The notes under the pieces were generated by a model. It was not told the origin of the DNA, did not search any database, and saw only the letters and a program-made list of their open reading frames with translations. A stretch of 43,234 bases of DNA from Blastocatellia bacterium (lineage in GTDB: Bacteria; Acidobacteriota; Blastocatellia; Pyrinomonadales; Pyrinomonadaceae): the NCBI GenBank assembly GCA_016789145.1, contig JAEUQI010000019.1, positions 1-43,234 of the forward strand. The letters run 5' to 3'. The position numbers were made by a program, and so were the translations under genes. Positions 32,801 through 39,700 of the stretch are shown piece after piece. How positions within the stretch are numbered: the first letter of the stretch is position 1; every line of letters begins with the position of its first letter.

Positions 32801-34287
32801 GATCGATAGAGGTATTCGTTGTCGATCATGAACGGCTTAAACATCGCGAAAGCGTCCATCGTCGCCTGAGTCGATTCCTTAAAACCTTCTGTCGATTTCT
32901 TAAGGTCAGCTACGATGTTTCCGATGCGTCCTCCGCCCCAACGCGGCGTAGCCTTGTCCATCAAATTGTCCGCACGTTTCGCAAGCTTATTCAGCATTGG
33001 CGCCGATGTGAGTTCGTATGCACGCTGCTTCACAGGAACAGCCTCGATCATTCCCGATAACTTGTTAGTTAGTTTGTTGCCGGTCTCCTTCTCCTGGAAA
33101 TGCCGCCGTTTGTATAGGCCAACGAGCCCTACGATCCGTTTCATATCGTTCGGGTTCGAGTCGCCCGAGGACGCTTGAAAGACAAGCGGCGGTTTTGGAT
33201 CGACCAAAACATTCATCGCCGCCGCGAGTATCGCACCCGCGACCATATCGACCGGAATTACGTCGAGAATGAGCTTTTCATTGACCGGAATTACGGGCTG
33301 ACCGCGAAGCGCGATGAGAATAAGCGGTGCAGTAGTCGTAAAGCCTTCGTTCCAGCCCGGGAACGGATATGATTGCGAAGATTCGACGATGCTCGGCCGC
33401 ACAAGAGTCTTCACAATATCGTCCTGGGCCGCGATTATCTGCTCGGCGAGGGATTTCGAATAGGTGTAAATATTCGTCCAGCCCCAATATTCGGCGCGTT
33501 CGCTGCCAAGCTCAGTCGTGCGTTCGCGGATCCACATTTTGCGTTCGCGGAAGATGGCTGATTTCAGTTCGGCTTCGTCATCAGGGTCGCGGCCTTCCTC
33601 GATAAATCTCGCACGTGCCTGCTCCCGAAACTTCGCGTGCTGGACGGCATCATCTGCCTCTTGACGTGCTTGTTCGGACAAACGAGCACAGTCTTCGACC
33701 TCGCGATTTACGTCAAACGTCGTTCCGACAAGCTCGTTTTTCCTAGGAAAATACCCAACAACAGGCTCATTCTCCCAGATCGGCCCACTGCGTTTGCCGG
33801 CAACAAAGCATGTCGAAACGTGCACCAATCGCGGCTTTTTCATCATGCGAGCAAGCTTGATGATGTTGTTCGAACCGTTGATATTCGTTCTCAATGCCGA
33901 CTCAAGCGGCGGATTGAACGTCACGTTTCCGGCCCCGTTTATCAGCAAATCGCATTGCCGCATTATCTTGGCGGCCTCAGATTCCTCCATCCCAAGATAC
34001 TCATTGCCAACATCACCATTGACCGGCACTACCTTGCTCTTGATGAAATCCTCAAAACCGTCGCCGTACTTCTCACGCAGCGGATCGAACGTCGGCGACG
34101 TCACAATGCTAGTCCAAAAACGTATCTTCGACTCATTAGCATCCCGCGCCCTTACGGTCGCATAAACCTTCCCGATATCCGGAAAATTATGCAGCAGCAT
34201 CGACAACGTAACCTTCCCCACGAAGCCCGTCCCGCCGATAAAGAAGATCTTCTTACCCTTAAATATTTCTGTTGGTGATAGTTTCAT
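29866..34287 (-). CDS. Lipid megasynthase: acyl reductase-AMP ligase-ACP-acyltransferase
   Basis: This encodes about 1473 residues from the ATG at 34287, chosen because the longer start at 34320 would overlap the previous gene. Domain 1 (1-~420) is a fatty-acyl-CoA-reductase-like NAD_binding_4 SDR, with IGGTGFVGKVTLS near 17 and YTYSKSLAEQ near 275. A linker with coil-like helices follows to ~560. Domain 2 is an AMP-binding acyl ligase, with FTSGTTGTPKAVMLSH near 725, YGLTESSP near 902 and SKDVIIDSNGKNIYP near 1002. Domain 3 is an acyl carrier domain with GFDSLM, Ser near 1158. Domain 4 is a PlsC acyltransferase with NHTSHID (HX4D, near 1270) and FPEGGR (near 1345). It can plausibly activate, load, reduce and transfer fatty acyl chains. 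The architecture recalls ElbD-type ether-lipid enzymes; that link is inference. Confidence 0.92.
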   Translation of the reverse strand: MKLSPTEIFKGKKIFFIGGTGFVGKVTLSMLLHNFPDIGKVYATVRARDANESKIRFWTSIVTSPTFDPLREKYGDGFEDFIKSKVVPVNGDVGNEYLGMEESEAAKIMRQCDLLINGAGNVTFNPPLESALRTNINGSNNIIKLARMMKKPRLVHVSTCFVAGKRSGPIWENEPVVGYFPRKNELVGTTFDVNREVEDCARLSEQARQEADDAVQHAKFREQARARFIEEGRDPDDEAELKSAIFRERKMWIRERTTELGSERAEYWGWTNIYTYSKSLAEQIIAAQDDIVKTLVRPSIVESSQSYPFPGWNEGFTTTAPLILIALRGQPVIPVNEKLILDVIPVDMVAGAILAAAMNVLVDPKPPLVFQASSGDSNPNDMKRIVGLVGLYKRRHFQEKETGNKLTNKLSGMIEAVPVKQRAYELTSAPMLNKLAKRADNLMDKATPRWGGGRIGNIVADLKKSTEGFKESTQATMDAFAMFKPFMIDNEYLYRSDNVRALQSMIKEKEKHLLPWYPEKLDWYDYWLNVHFPGMRKWVLPTLEEELKAVEKRAYTYKDLIDLFETSVKRFPTRVAMRIERNGRKEQYTYEDVRELTYRAAGFFAKNGIATNSRVILFSNNMPEWGMTYFGILKAGATAIPIDPASTVTEIVAFAKAGEASAVAISPKLFGDHPELKKAFADADLDVKVWTFDDIFEMKSETEEAKRNALLPAKIPSNAVASLIFTSGTTGTPKAVMLSHKNFVNMISMLSSVLEMDLTDGVLSVLPMHHTFEFSAGFLTPFSNGTQITYLNELTAEDLAKTIENGHVTGMVGVPALWEMLHRRIKTRLRERGDWIADLADNVIEFNAWIRDNTPFNLGPIVFFPIHQGMGGKMRYLISGGSALSEKVQKDLHGLGFTVLEGYGLTESSPVLTVARPGNKMLKGSVGKPLPGVEVKIDSPDENGVGEVFARGQNVMLGYYNNEAATEAVLQDRWLKTGDLGRIDEDGNLFIVGRSKDVIIDSNGKNIYPDEIEDLYGKSGFIKEMSVVGLPDDDGGEKIAALVVPDYEYDISLTRSEANKKIEEHFREVSAGLAFFKRVKVLHVTPFELPRTATRKVKRPEVVEMLQTLEDRAKSKTKTVVEAKGDDNAVWIRKIVASVSNRPLSDVVMEDKLADLGFDSLMFVELQAAVEDAGGRIPSPDTLNEVQTVRELLTAVNRVDKSKKLADEPRVEEKKDDDEIYIPSLVRRVGNAVVDFAQDTLYSNVLDTSIEGESNVPQHVNFIVAPNHTSHIDTGLVKRALGKDVAEQTVAVAAADYWFDTKYKRAYMNNFTTLVPIERTGSLRQSLRHVTQILNDGYNALIFPEGGRQESGQIAEFKPIIGYLALNQKIGILPIYIWGTYDAFPKGMVIPKSSSIGAKVGAKVGKFLEYDELVKMTEGVPNTEAYRLIAARVQHEVENMRDGTRRKFDVESLRKQWKAERRRSRKQEPVIDN

Positions 34288-34288
34288 T

Positions 34289-34777
34289 TTAAGAAATAGT
34301 TTTATCGTCAACGCCGACATGATTGAATGCCTTTACAATCAGGTCCCTCTGTTTGATTTCTAGGTCAACGTAGCGCCCTTCGCCTAAATGAAACAGATCA
34401 ATGGTTTCCATTCCAGTTATGCGGAAAACCAACAACTTTATTTGCACTGATAGAGATTGGTGGCCAAATGGGACCAGATAGATTTTCTTCCAAGAATTGG
34501 ATTTCAAAACCCGACAAAGGTCAATAAGCGCCTGCTCATATACCAATTTGACCTTAGTTATCGAAGAAAAATCCAGACTCCCCCTCGAAACCACATGCAA
34601 TAGCCCGCGCTGATATTCAGTGGGCAGCAAATGAATTCCCTCGTTTGCAATTATCGTTAGCTCAGTTTCACGAGACTTACTCTTGTCGATTAGGTTTTCA
34701 AGCGCAGAGATTAATTCCCTTTCACCGATTTCCGAAACTAATTCTTCAATCTTTTCTGTTACTTTCTTCGATAACAT
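34289..34777 (-). CDS. Unknown 162-residue protein next to the lipid megasynthase
   Basis: No family was recognised. An N-terminal helix (KKVTEKIEELVSEIGERELIS) leads into an alpha/beta part with LTIIANEGIHLLPTEYQ, then a Trp/Lys strand (WKKIYLVPFGH) and VQIKLLVFRITGMETIDLFHLGEGRYVDLEI, suggesting a Rossmann-like or SAVED-like nucleotide-binding fold; that is only a look-alike impression. There is no signal peptide or TM, so it is probably cytosolic. It overlaps the upstream membrane-protein gene by 32 bp, and its TAA is one base before the megasynthase ATG, so all three are probably on one transcript. The base composition is more AT-rich than the flanking genes (23 of 60 G+C in 34501-34560). 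Confidence 0.65.
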   Translation of the reverse strand: MLSKKVTEKIEELVSEIGERELISALENLIDKSKSRETELTIIANEGIHLLPTEYQRGLLHVVSRGSLDFSSITKVKLVYEQALIDLCRVLKSNSWKKIYLVPFGHQSLSVQIKLLVFRITGMETIDLFHLGEGRYVDLEIKQRDLIVKAFNHVGVDDKTIS

Positions 34778-35636
34778 TATTTTGTCGCTCCCCAGATGTC
34801 GCTCGAAACAAACTTGATACTTTGGCCAACAATGGAATCTCTATTTTCGGCCCCTTGACTTCAGTAATAAACTCCATAATATCCCTCCCAAAAAACTCAA
34901 AAAGCGGGCTTCCAGCAGCGACCTTTAATGCTGGCACCGTCTCGTATCCGTTCGAATTCCGATTGGGTTTTACCCAAATATACTGTCCCGTATAAACAAA
35001 CGAATATGAAAGAACGGCTCCATGGTTAAAGAGCTCGATACAGTCGCCAACGCCGCTTTTTCGCTTTATCTCTGCAATATGAAAATTAAGCTCTTCAAGC
35101 TTCTTGTCGACGTCAATTGCCTTTCCTCTCCGTTGGTCCAAATATGTTATTGCGGCGGATGGGGAACCCAGTGCGATGAAAGTAGTTTTTCGCCCTAGCT
35201 GCGCTCTCTTTACAAAGTACGAGCTATACGTTGCGATAATTCGGGACGAATGGTGAAATCCAATAACTAGGTCGCTACTTCCAATAATCGCTTGTACATA
35301 ATCAACGTCTTCGGAATCATAGCGGAAGTCCTCAATTCCGGATTCGGCAACCCGTTCACTTTGAACTGCGGCTTTCGTCGATTCTTCGACAAGCTTTCTC
35401 GTTACAAAATAGTCAAAAACTGCGTGAAAGACTCCAAGAACAAAAGTAATCTCTCCCAGCTTCGTCAGAAGTTTACCTGATAGAGAAGGTGAGATTATCC
35501 ACCACCATTGTTTCGCTGATTCGGCGTCAACGCTTTCCGCCTTTATCCCCAAACTTATCAAAACAAAGGAAATAAGAATACAAATCAGAGGAATTATCAC
35601 CGAGAAAGATTTGCTGGAAAAGCGTTTTGTGCTCAT
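34746..35636 (-). CDS. Two-TM membrane protein with C-terminal cytosolic alpha/beta domain, unknown
   Basis: This encodes about 296 residues from the ATG at 35636, with AAGGGA upstream; a GTG five codons earlier is also in frame. Two hydrophobic segments, about 11-31 and 60-80, are followed by a charged linker and a cytosolic domain (about 100-270). That domain reads SDLVIGFHHSSRIIATYSSYF, KTTFIALGSPSAAITYLDQRRGKAI, FNHGAVLSYSFVYTGQYIWV and SPLFEFFGRDIMEFI. The order resembles PLD-fold sensor domains lacking the catalytic HKD pair, as found in some membrane proteins of phage-defence or stress operons; this is my impression only. It is the first gene of a pair with the 162-residue protein and lies upstream of the megasynthase. 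AT-rich compared with neighbours. Confidence 0.65.
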   Translation of the reverse strand: MSTKRFSSKSFSVIIPLICILISFVLISLGIKAESVDAESAKQWWWIISPSLSGKLLTKLGEITFVLGVFHAVFDYFVTRKLVEESTKAAVQSERVAESGIEDFRYDSEDVDYVQAIIGSSDLVIGFHHSSRIIATYSSYFVKRAQLGRKTTFIALGSPSAAITYLDQRRGKAIDVDKKLEELNFHIAEIKRKSGVGDCIELFNHGAVLSYSFVYTGQYIWVKPNRNSNGYETVPALKVAAGSPLFEFFGRDIMEFITEVKGPKIEIPLLAKVSSLFRATSGERQNNVIEESNRKD

Positions 35637-35745
35637 ACGGTCCCTTATCACCCAGTCAATTTAAACTTCATTGTGCCTAAACCCAAATCTTAAATTCTGG
35701 ACTTCCAGTCACAATGACATCCGCGAAAAGAACGTAAGGAAGTAA

Positions 35746-37347
35746 CTAATCACTAACATTACACAACCCAATGATCGGCTGATGCAACATCGTTATCTCT
35801 GCCGAGCGGCCCATGTAAGAGCGGGCCATAGCGATGGCTTCCGTCAAATTATCCGCGCGTTCCCAGCCGAGCATTTCGGGGACGTGGGCGTTTTCGGCGC
35901 CGGCGACGATTACCTTGCCGACGTGCTGGCGGCCGTTCTCGCCCCAGTACCACATGAAAAATGCATGCGCTCCGTGATAGGCGTTACCGCGGCGATACAT
36001 TTCGATGTACGCCGGATTGGTCGCGAATTCGCGCTCGTATTTCTCTCTTAAATAGAATGCATCGCGGCTTTCCGGCAACAACCGATGGAAAAACTCGATA
36101 TAGCTCGGATGAAACTTGTGATCGAACTCATCAAAGCAAGGATGCGTAATGATCATCACGCCGCCCTTTCTGAGTAAAGGCTTGTTCCGATACATATTGA
36201 AGTGATACCCAAGAGCCATCACCTGAACCAAGATCGGATTCAGCGCCGAATAGACGTTGTACGGCGAGATATCGGGAATGCCCGAGATCAGAATATCGCA
36301 CTGCCCTTTGACCGGAATTTCGTATTGGCGGTAATTAAGCTCGAGGATCTTGTCGTGCACCGGCTCGGTCTTGCCGGCGAAACAGCCGATCATTTCATAC
36401 TGTGCGGGAATGGCGTGAAGCATCTTACGGCGTGCGGCTCGCGGCATTTTAGAAAACGTACGCTTCATCGTCTCCCATTTCAGGCGATCGGCGAATGAGA
36501 ATTCGTCCTCGTTCCGCGTCAAAATGTCGTACCCCTCCGGAAACATCTTGTTGTTGAGGGCGGTCTCGATATGGAAAACCTTGCAGTTCTCATCTACAAG
36601 TTTGCCAAGCCGAATGACCTTGTGATTCAAAGCCGATCTCGGCGGATCCATATACGAGTCCGAATCGCGGATCGTTTGCGGCTCGTGGTGTGCACGCAAG
36701 CTCTCGTAATCGCACAGCCCGACCGCTACCGATTTGTGGCCGCCGTCCATCGGGACAAGGTTGATGTTGAGATATATCAACAGATCACTTTCGATCGCAC
36801 GTTTGTTAACGCGCAATGGCTCATTGTGTCGCGTATGGCCGAGCGTAACGAGTTCGTCATCCGCTTCGGCGTCGTGGTTGTAATAACGATCGGGATGATA
36901 TTCGTTGAATATCTTGGTGCCGACCATTCGTTTCATTTCCCACTCGGTCATCTTGCGGTGCAGCGAATTCGCGATGATCAGATGAACGTCATCGACACCA
37001 TTTGCACCGCACATATCGAGCACGACCTCAAGCATCGTCTGCCGCAGATCGGGCGTCGCCATCGGCGGCAACGGCAACGAGATATCGTCCATCGCGATCG
37101 TCACGCGCATTCCAGGCTCAAGCAGCGCGTACAACGGCTCCATCTCGATCGGATGATTTACAGCGTACCGAATTGCCGCCTCGCGATTGGGCAGCCCTTT
37201 GATCGGCGGATTCGGATAGATCACCCGCGTGCCAACCGGCAAATCGTTGATAATGAAATCCTCGCCATTCGGCATGATTCGCGGCGCGGAATCTTTGTCG
37301 ATGAAAACGATCGATTCGTGTGTTTTACGTCTTAGTTCAAGTGCCAT
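35746..37347 (-). CDS. LarA-like (DUF2088) protein
   Basis: The 533-residue protein is related to lactate racemase LarA, a nickel-pincer enzyme. The opening of the N-terminal domain is [12 protein letters not shown], corresponding to the D-x-x-R-P loop of LarA. HRKMTEWE is the next conserved segment and [11 protein letters not shown] aligns with the LarA GGxK loop, whose Lys binds the pincer cofactor. Here the loop Arg is replaced by Leu, so the substrate or chemistry probably differs from lactate racemisation. The longer C-terminal part (about 260-533) is unusual and holds HIETALNN and an [22 protein letters not shown] stretch typical of the family. The gene is third in the HAD-M28-LarA operon, with a 3-nt gap to the M28 stop. 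Confidence 0.8.
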   Translation of the reverse strand: MALELRRKTHESIVFIDKDSAPRIMPNGEDFIINDLPVGTRVIYPNPPIKGLPNREAAIRYAVNHPIEMEPLYALLEPGMRVTIAMDDISLPLPPMATPDLRQTMLEVVLDMCGANGVDDVHLIIANSLHRKMTEWEMKRMVGTKIFNEYHPDRYYNHDAEADDELVTLGHTRHNEPLRVNKRAIESDLLIYLNINLVPMDGGHKSVAVGLCDYESLRAHHEPQTIRDSDSYMDPPRSALNHKVIRLGKLVDENCKVFHIETALNNKMFPEGYDILTRNEDEFSFADRLKWETMKRTFSKMPRAARRKMLHAIPAQYEMIGCFAGKTEPVHDKILELNYRQYEIPVKGQCDILISGIPDISPYNVYSALNPILVQVMALGYHFNMYRNKPLLRKGGVMIITHPCFDEFDHKFHPSYIEFFHRLLPESRDAFYLREKYEREFATNPAYIEMYRRGNAYHGAHAFFMWYWGENGRQHVGKVIVAGAENAHVPEMLGWERADNLTEAIAMARSYMGRSAEITMLHQPIIGLCNVSD

Positions 37348-37350
37348 GAT

Positions 37351-38304
37351 CTATTTTGTTATATCTAGCTGTTTGATCGCGCCGATGATCGTCTCGACGG
37401 CTCTTACATAAAAATCGGGTTGAATTCGTTCAAAATCGTCGGTCGGTTTGTGATAGTCGGGATGGTCCTCGACCCCGAAATAAATGAACGGTATCTTTTC
37501 GCGATGAAACGAAGCGTGGTCAGACTGGAACGTCCAATCGTCGCGACCAAGCTTCGGGTCATCGTGTCCGAGCATTAATTTCACTTTTGCACTTTTCTGG
37601 GCAGATACTAACGCTTTTTTAAATTGTGGATAGTGAAACAAGCCTGAAGCGTATAGCTCTCCTTTGTCATTACGCGACACCATGTCCATATTCACGTTAA
37701 GCAATATCGCTTCTTTCTTCACTGGAAGATTCGCAACGAAATGCCGCGAACCAAGCAATCCCATTTCTTCTGCATCAAATGCCACGAACAAAAGTGAATA
37801 GTTCGGCGGATCCTTAACAAAATGCGATGCAATCGCAAACAATGCGGCAGTTCCCGAAGCATTATCGTCTGCACCGTTGTAGATCTGGCCGTTTCTGATG
37901 CCCTCATGATCGTAGTGTGCGGTAATAATAATGTACTTGTCGATAAACTTTTTCCCAATAATTTCGCCAACGTAATTAACACCCTTTATTGGCGCTGCAT
38001 TTTTAGGTATCTTGATGTCGAAAGTCTGTTGAAACGATCTTCCGATCGGCCTGATCCCCGACTCGACGAAACGTCGCTCCACAAGATCTCTCGTCTTCTT
38101 TATCGAAGGTAGCTCTGGCGCACGGCCCTCCATGTCGTCGCCCGACAGTGTTCGAACATCTTTGATCAGTTTGCTAGCGTCAAAAAGCTTCGACTTGGGC
38201 TCCCGATCGGTCGACTGAGCAAATACACCCGAAAGCTGCACCAACAAAAGAAGCGCGAGCGAAATAGGCCTGGTCGTAACGTAGGTATAATTCAGCATCG
38301 ACAT
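37351..38304 (-). CDS. M28-family zinc aminopeptidase
   Basis: This is a 317-residue exported peptidase. The N-terminus has a hydrophobic segment (ISLALLLLVQLSGVFAQ) as signal peptide. The bimetallic zinc site is complete: HYDHEG (His and Asp), GADDNASG (bridging Asp), DAEEMGLLGS (catalytic Glu and ligand), NMDMVS (Asp) and DHPDYHKPTDD (last His). Such enzymes remove N-terminal residues from peptides outside the cytoplasm. It overlaps the HAD gene stop by one base (TAATG) and is followed 3 nt later by the LarA-like gene, so a single transcript is expected. Length is normal for the compact M28 group. Confidence 0.93.
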   Translation of the reverse strand: MSMLNYTYVTTRPISLALLLLVQLSGVFAQSTDREPKSKLFDASKLIKDVRTLSGDDMEGRAPELPSIKKTRDLVERRFVESGIRPIGRSFQQTFDIKIPKNAAPIKGVNYVGEIIGKKFIDKYIIITAHYDHEGIRNGQIYNGADDNASGTAALFAIASHFVKDPPNYSLLFVAFDAEEMGLLGSRHFVANLPVKKEAILLNVNMDMVSRNDKGELYASGLFHYPQFKKALVSAQKSAKVKLMLGHDDPKLGRDDWTFQSDHASFHREKIPFIYFGVEDHPDYHKPTDDFERIQPDFYVRAVETIIGAIKQLDITK

Positions 38305-38978
38305 TACCTAAGGTCCAAAACCGCCCAATCATGCTGTAATGCGGTTTGTTTCAGACGAAAATCAGGGCACACCGCGACGGGATGGCCGACGATCGAAAGC
38401 ATCGGCAGGTCGGAGATCGAATCGCTGTACGCGTAGCTGTCGGACAGATTGATGTTCTCGCGTTCGGCGTATTCGCGGATCCATTGTGCCTTTGTCGCAG
38501 ATGCCATTACGGGCGGCAGTACACGACCTGTTGCGTAGCCGTTTACGAACTCGAGTCGATTTGCAACATAATCGTCAATTCCGAGATGTTCCATCATTCG
38601 CTCGATCGTGAAATCGAGTGCACCTGTAAGAACGACTTGGCGTTGACCGATCTTCTTGCCCGAATTGATTAGGTCGAATGTTCCGGGAAAGATCGCTGGC
38701 TTTAGCACTTCTTCGAATAATTCCTCTGAGAAAAAGCGAAGTCGATCTTGCGACAAGCCTTCGTAACTGCGGAAAAAGACCTCATTGAATACGTTTCGCG
38801 AATAGAGGTCGGTTAAGCCAAAGAACGGCAACTTCGCAAGCGTGCCTACGCTCTTCTTCGCCGTTTGCCAGAGGCCTTGCTGACGCTTTGCATAGAAAGC
38901 GAGCGTGTGCACAAGGTTGGTGCTGACCAGCGTGCCCTCAAGGTCGTAAAATGCGGCAGGTTGTCCGATTTTGTTCAT
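38304..38978 (-). CDS. HAD-superfamily subfamily IB phosphatase
   Basis: The 224-residue HAD hydrolase is of the PSPase/CicA-like IB type. Motif I reads FYDLEGTLVSTN instead of DxDGT: the nucleophile Asp is kept but the second Asp, normally the general acid-base, is Glu. Motif II is VVLTGALDFTI, the Lys of motif III is in SATKAQWIREYA and motif IV is SDSISDLPML, all present. Substrates of IB members include phosphoserine and lysophospholipid or glycerol phosphates. With two lipid-type genes nearby, a phosphatidate-like substrate is possible but not shown. It is the first gene of the HAD-M28-LarA operon and is divergent from coaD. Confidence 0.85.
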   Translation of the reverse strand: MNKIGQPAAFYDLEGTLVSTNLVHTLAFYAKRQQGLWQTAKKSVGTLAKLPFFGLTDLYSRNVFNEVFFRSYEGLSQDRLRFFSEELFEEVLKPAIFPGTFDLINSGKKIGQRQVVLTGALDFTIERMMEHLGIDDYVANRLEFVNGYATGRVLPPVMASATKAQWIREYAERENINLSDSYAYSDSISDLPMLSIVGHPVAVCPDFRLKQTALQHDWAVLDLR

Positions 38979-39086
38979 ACACGCACGTGTGCTATCTTAA
39001 TCTCGCCGGAAATTGAGTCCGAATAAATGATATTCTAGCATCGAAATCAATAGTTTAATAGGAATTGGACAAATTCGTGACGAAAT

Positions 39087-39103
39087 AATTACAAATTGTA
39101 ATT
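39087..39103. promoter_or_regulatory. Operator-like palindrome upstream of coaD
   Basis: AATTACAA (39087-39094) and TTGTAATT (39096-39103) form a perfect 8-bp dyad with one central base. It lies 18 nt before the coaD ATG in the divergent region between coaD and the HAD operon. It lacks a T-tract or GC-rich stem and looks more like a protein-binding site than a terminator. The regulator is unknown. Confidence 0.55.
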
Positions 39104-39121
39104 ACATTGTATCTACATATT

Positions 39122-39610
39122 ATGCGACGCGCACTTTTTCCGGGCTCGTTTGACCCGCTAACGAACGGGCACCTCGACATTATTCGCCGCTCTGCACCGT
39201 TATTCGATGAGATGATCGTCGGCGTACTTAATAATGTCGACAAGAGCCCAATGTTTTCTGTCGAAGAGCGTTGTGACATTCTTCGTGAGGTTTTGCCTAG
39301 TGTTCATACGGCTGGATGCAACATGATCGTTGATAGCTTTTCGGGACTTACCGCTGAATTTGCAAAGCAAAAGCAAGTGACTGCGATCGTTCGCGGCATT
39401 CGAGCTGTGAGCGACTACGAGTACGAACTTAGAATGGCATTGATGAATCGCAGACTTGAGCCAAGCATCGAGACTGTATTCTTAATGGCCGGCGAGGAAT
39501 TCAGCTATGTGTCCTCGACCCTAATGAAGCAAGTCTTCTTGCTTGGCGGCCGCGTCGAAGGATTGATCCCAGAATTGGTCGAATCTCGAATGAAGGAGAA
39601 GAAGATTTAA
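39122..39610 (+). CDS. coaD: Phosphopantetheine adenylyltransferase
   Basis: CoaD makes dephospho-CoA from 4'-phosphopantetheine and ATP, the fourth step of CoA synthesis in the cytosol. From the ATG at 39122 the product is 162 residues, the normal length. The N-terminal nucleotidyltransferase motif GSFDPLTNGHLDIIRR carries the T-x-G-H site. VRGIRAVSDYEYELRMALMNR is the family signature and SSTLMKQVFLLGG is the C-terminal ATP-loop. All key residues appear intact. The frame extends five codons upstream to a TTG that would only add a short tail. It stands alone on the plus strand, divergent from the HAD-led operon. Confidence 0.97.
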   Translation: MRRALFPGSFDPLTNGHLDIIRRSAPLFDEMIVGVLNNVDKSPMFSVEERCDILREVLPSVHTAGCNMIVDSFSGLTAEFAKQKQVTAIVRGIRAVSDYEYELRMALMNRRLEPSIETVFLMAGEEFSYVSSTLMKQVFLLGGRVEGLIPELVESRMKEKKI

Positions 39611-39700
39611 CGCAAGGAACGCTGAGTTCGAAGAGTATAGGACCTTTTTTTTCGTTTCTTCCACCTGCGTCTACGGCGGACTCTGCGTTAATATCTCTTT

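Noticed and set aside
36571..37335. 254-residue frame antisense to the LarA-like gene
   Set aside because: It is the complement of a well supported coding region, has no start context, and consists of Arg/Ile/Val-rich noise.
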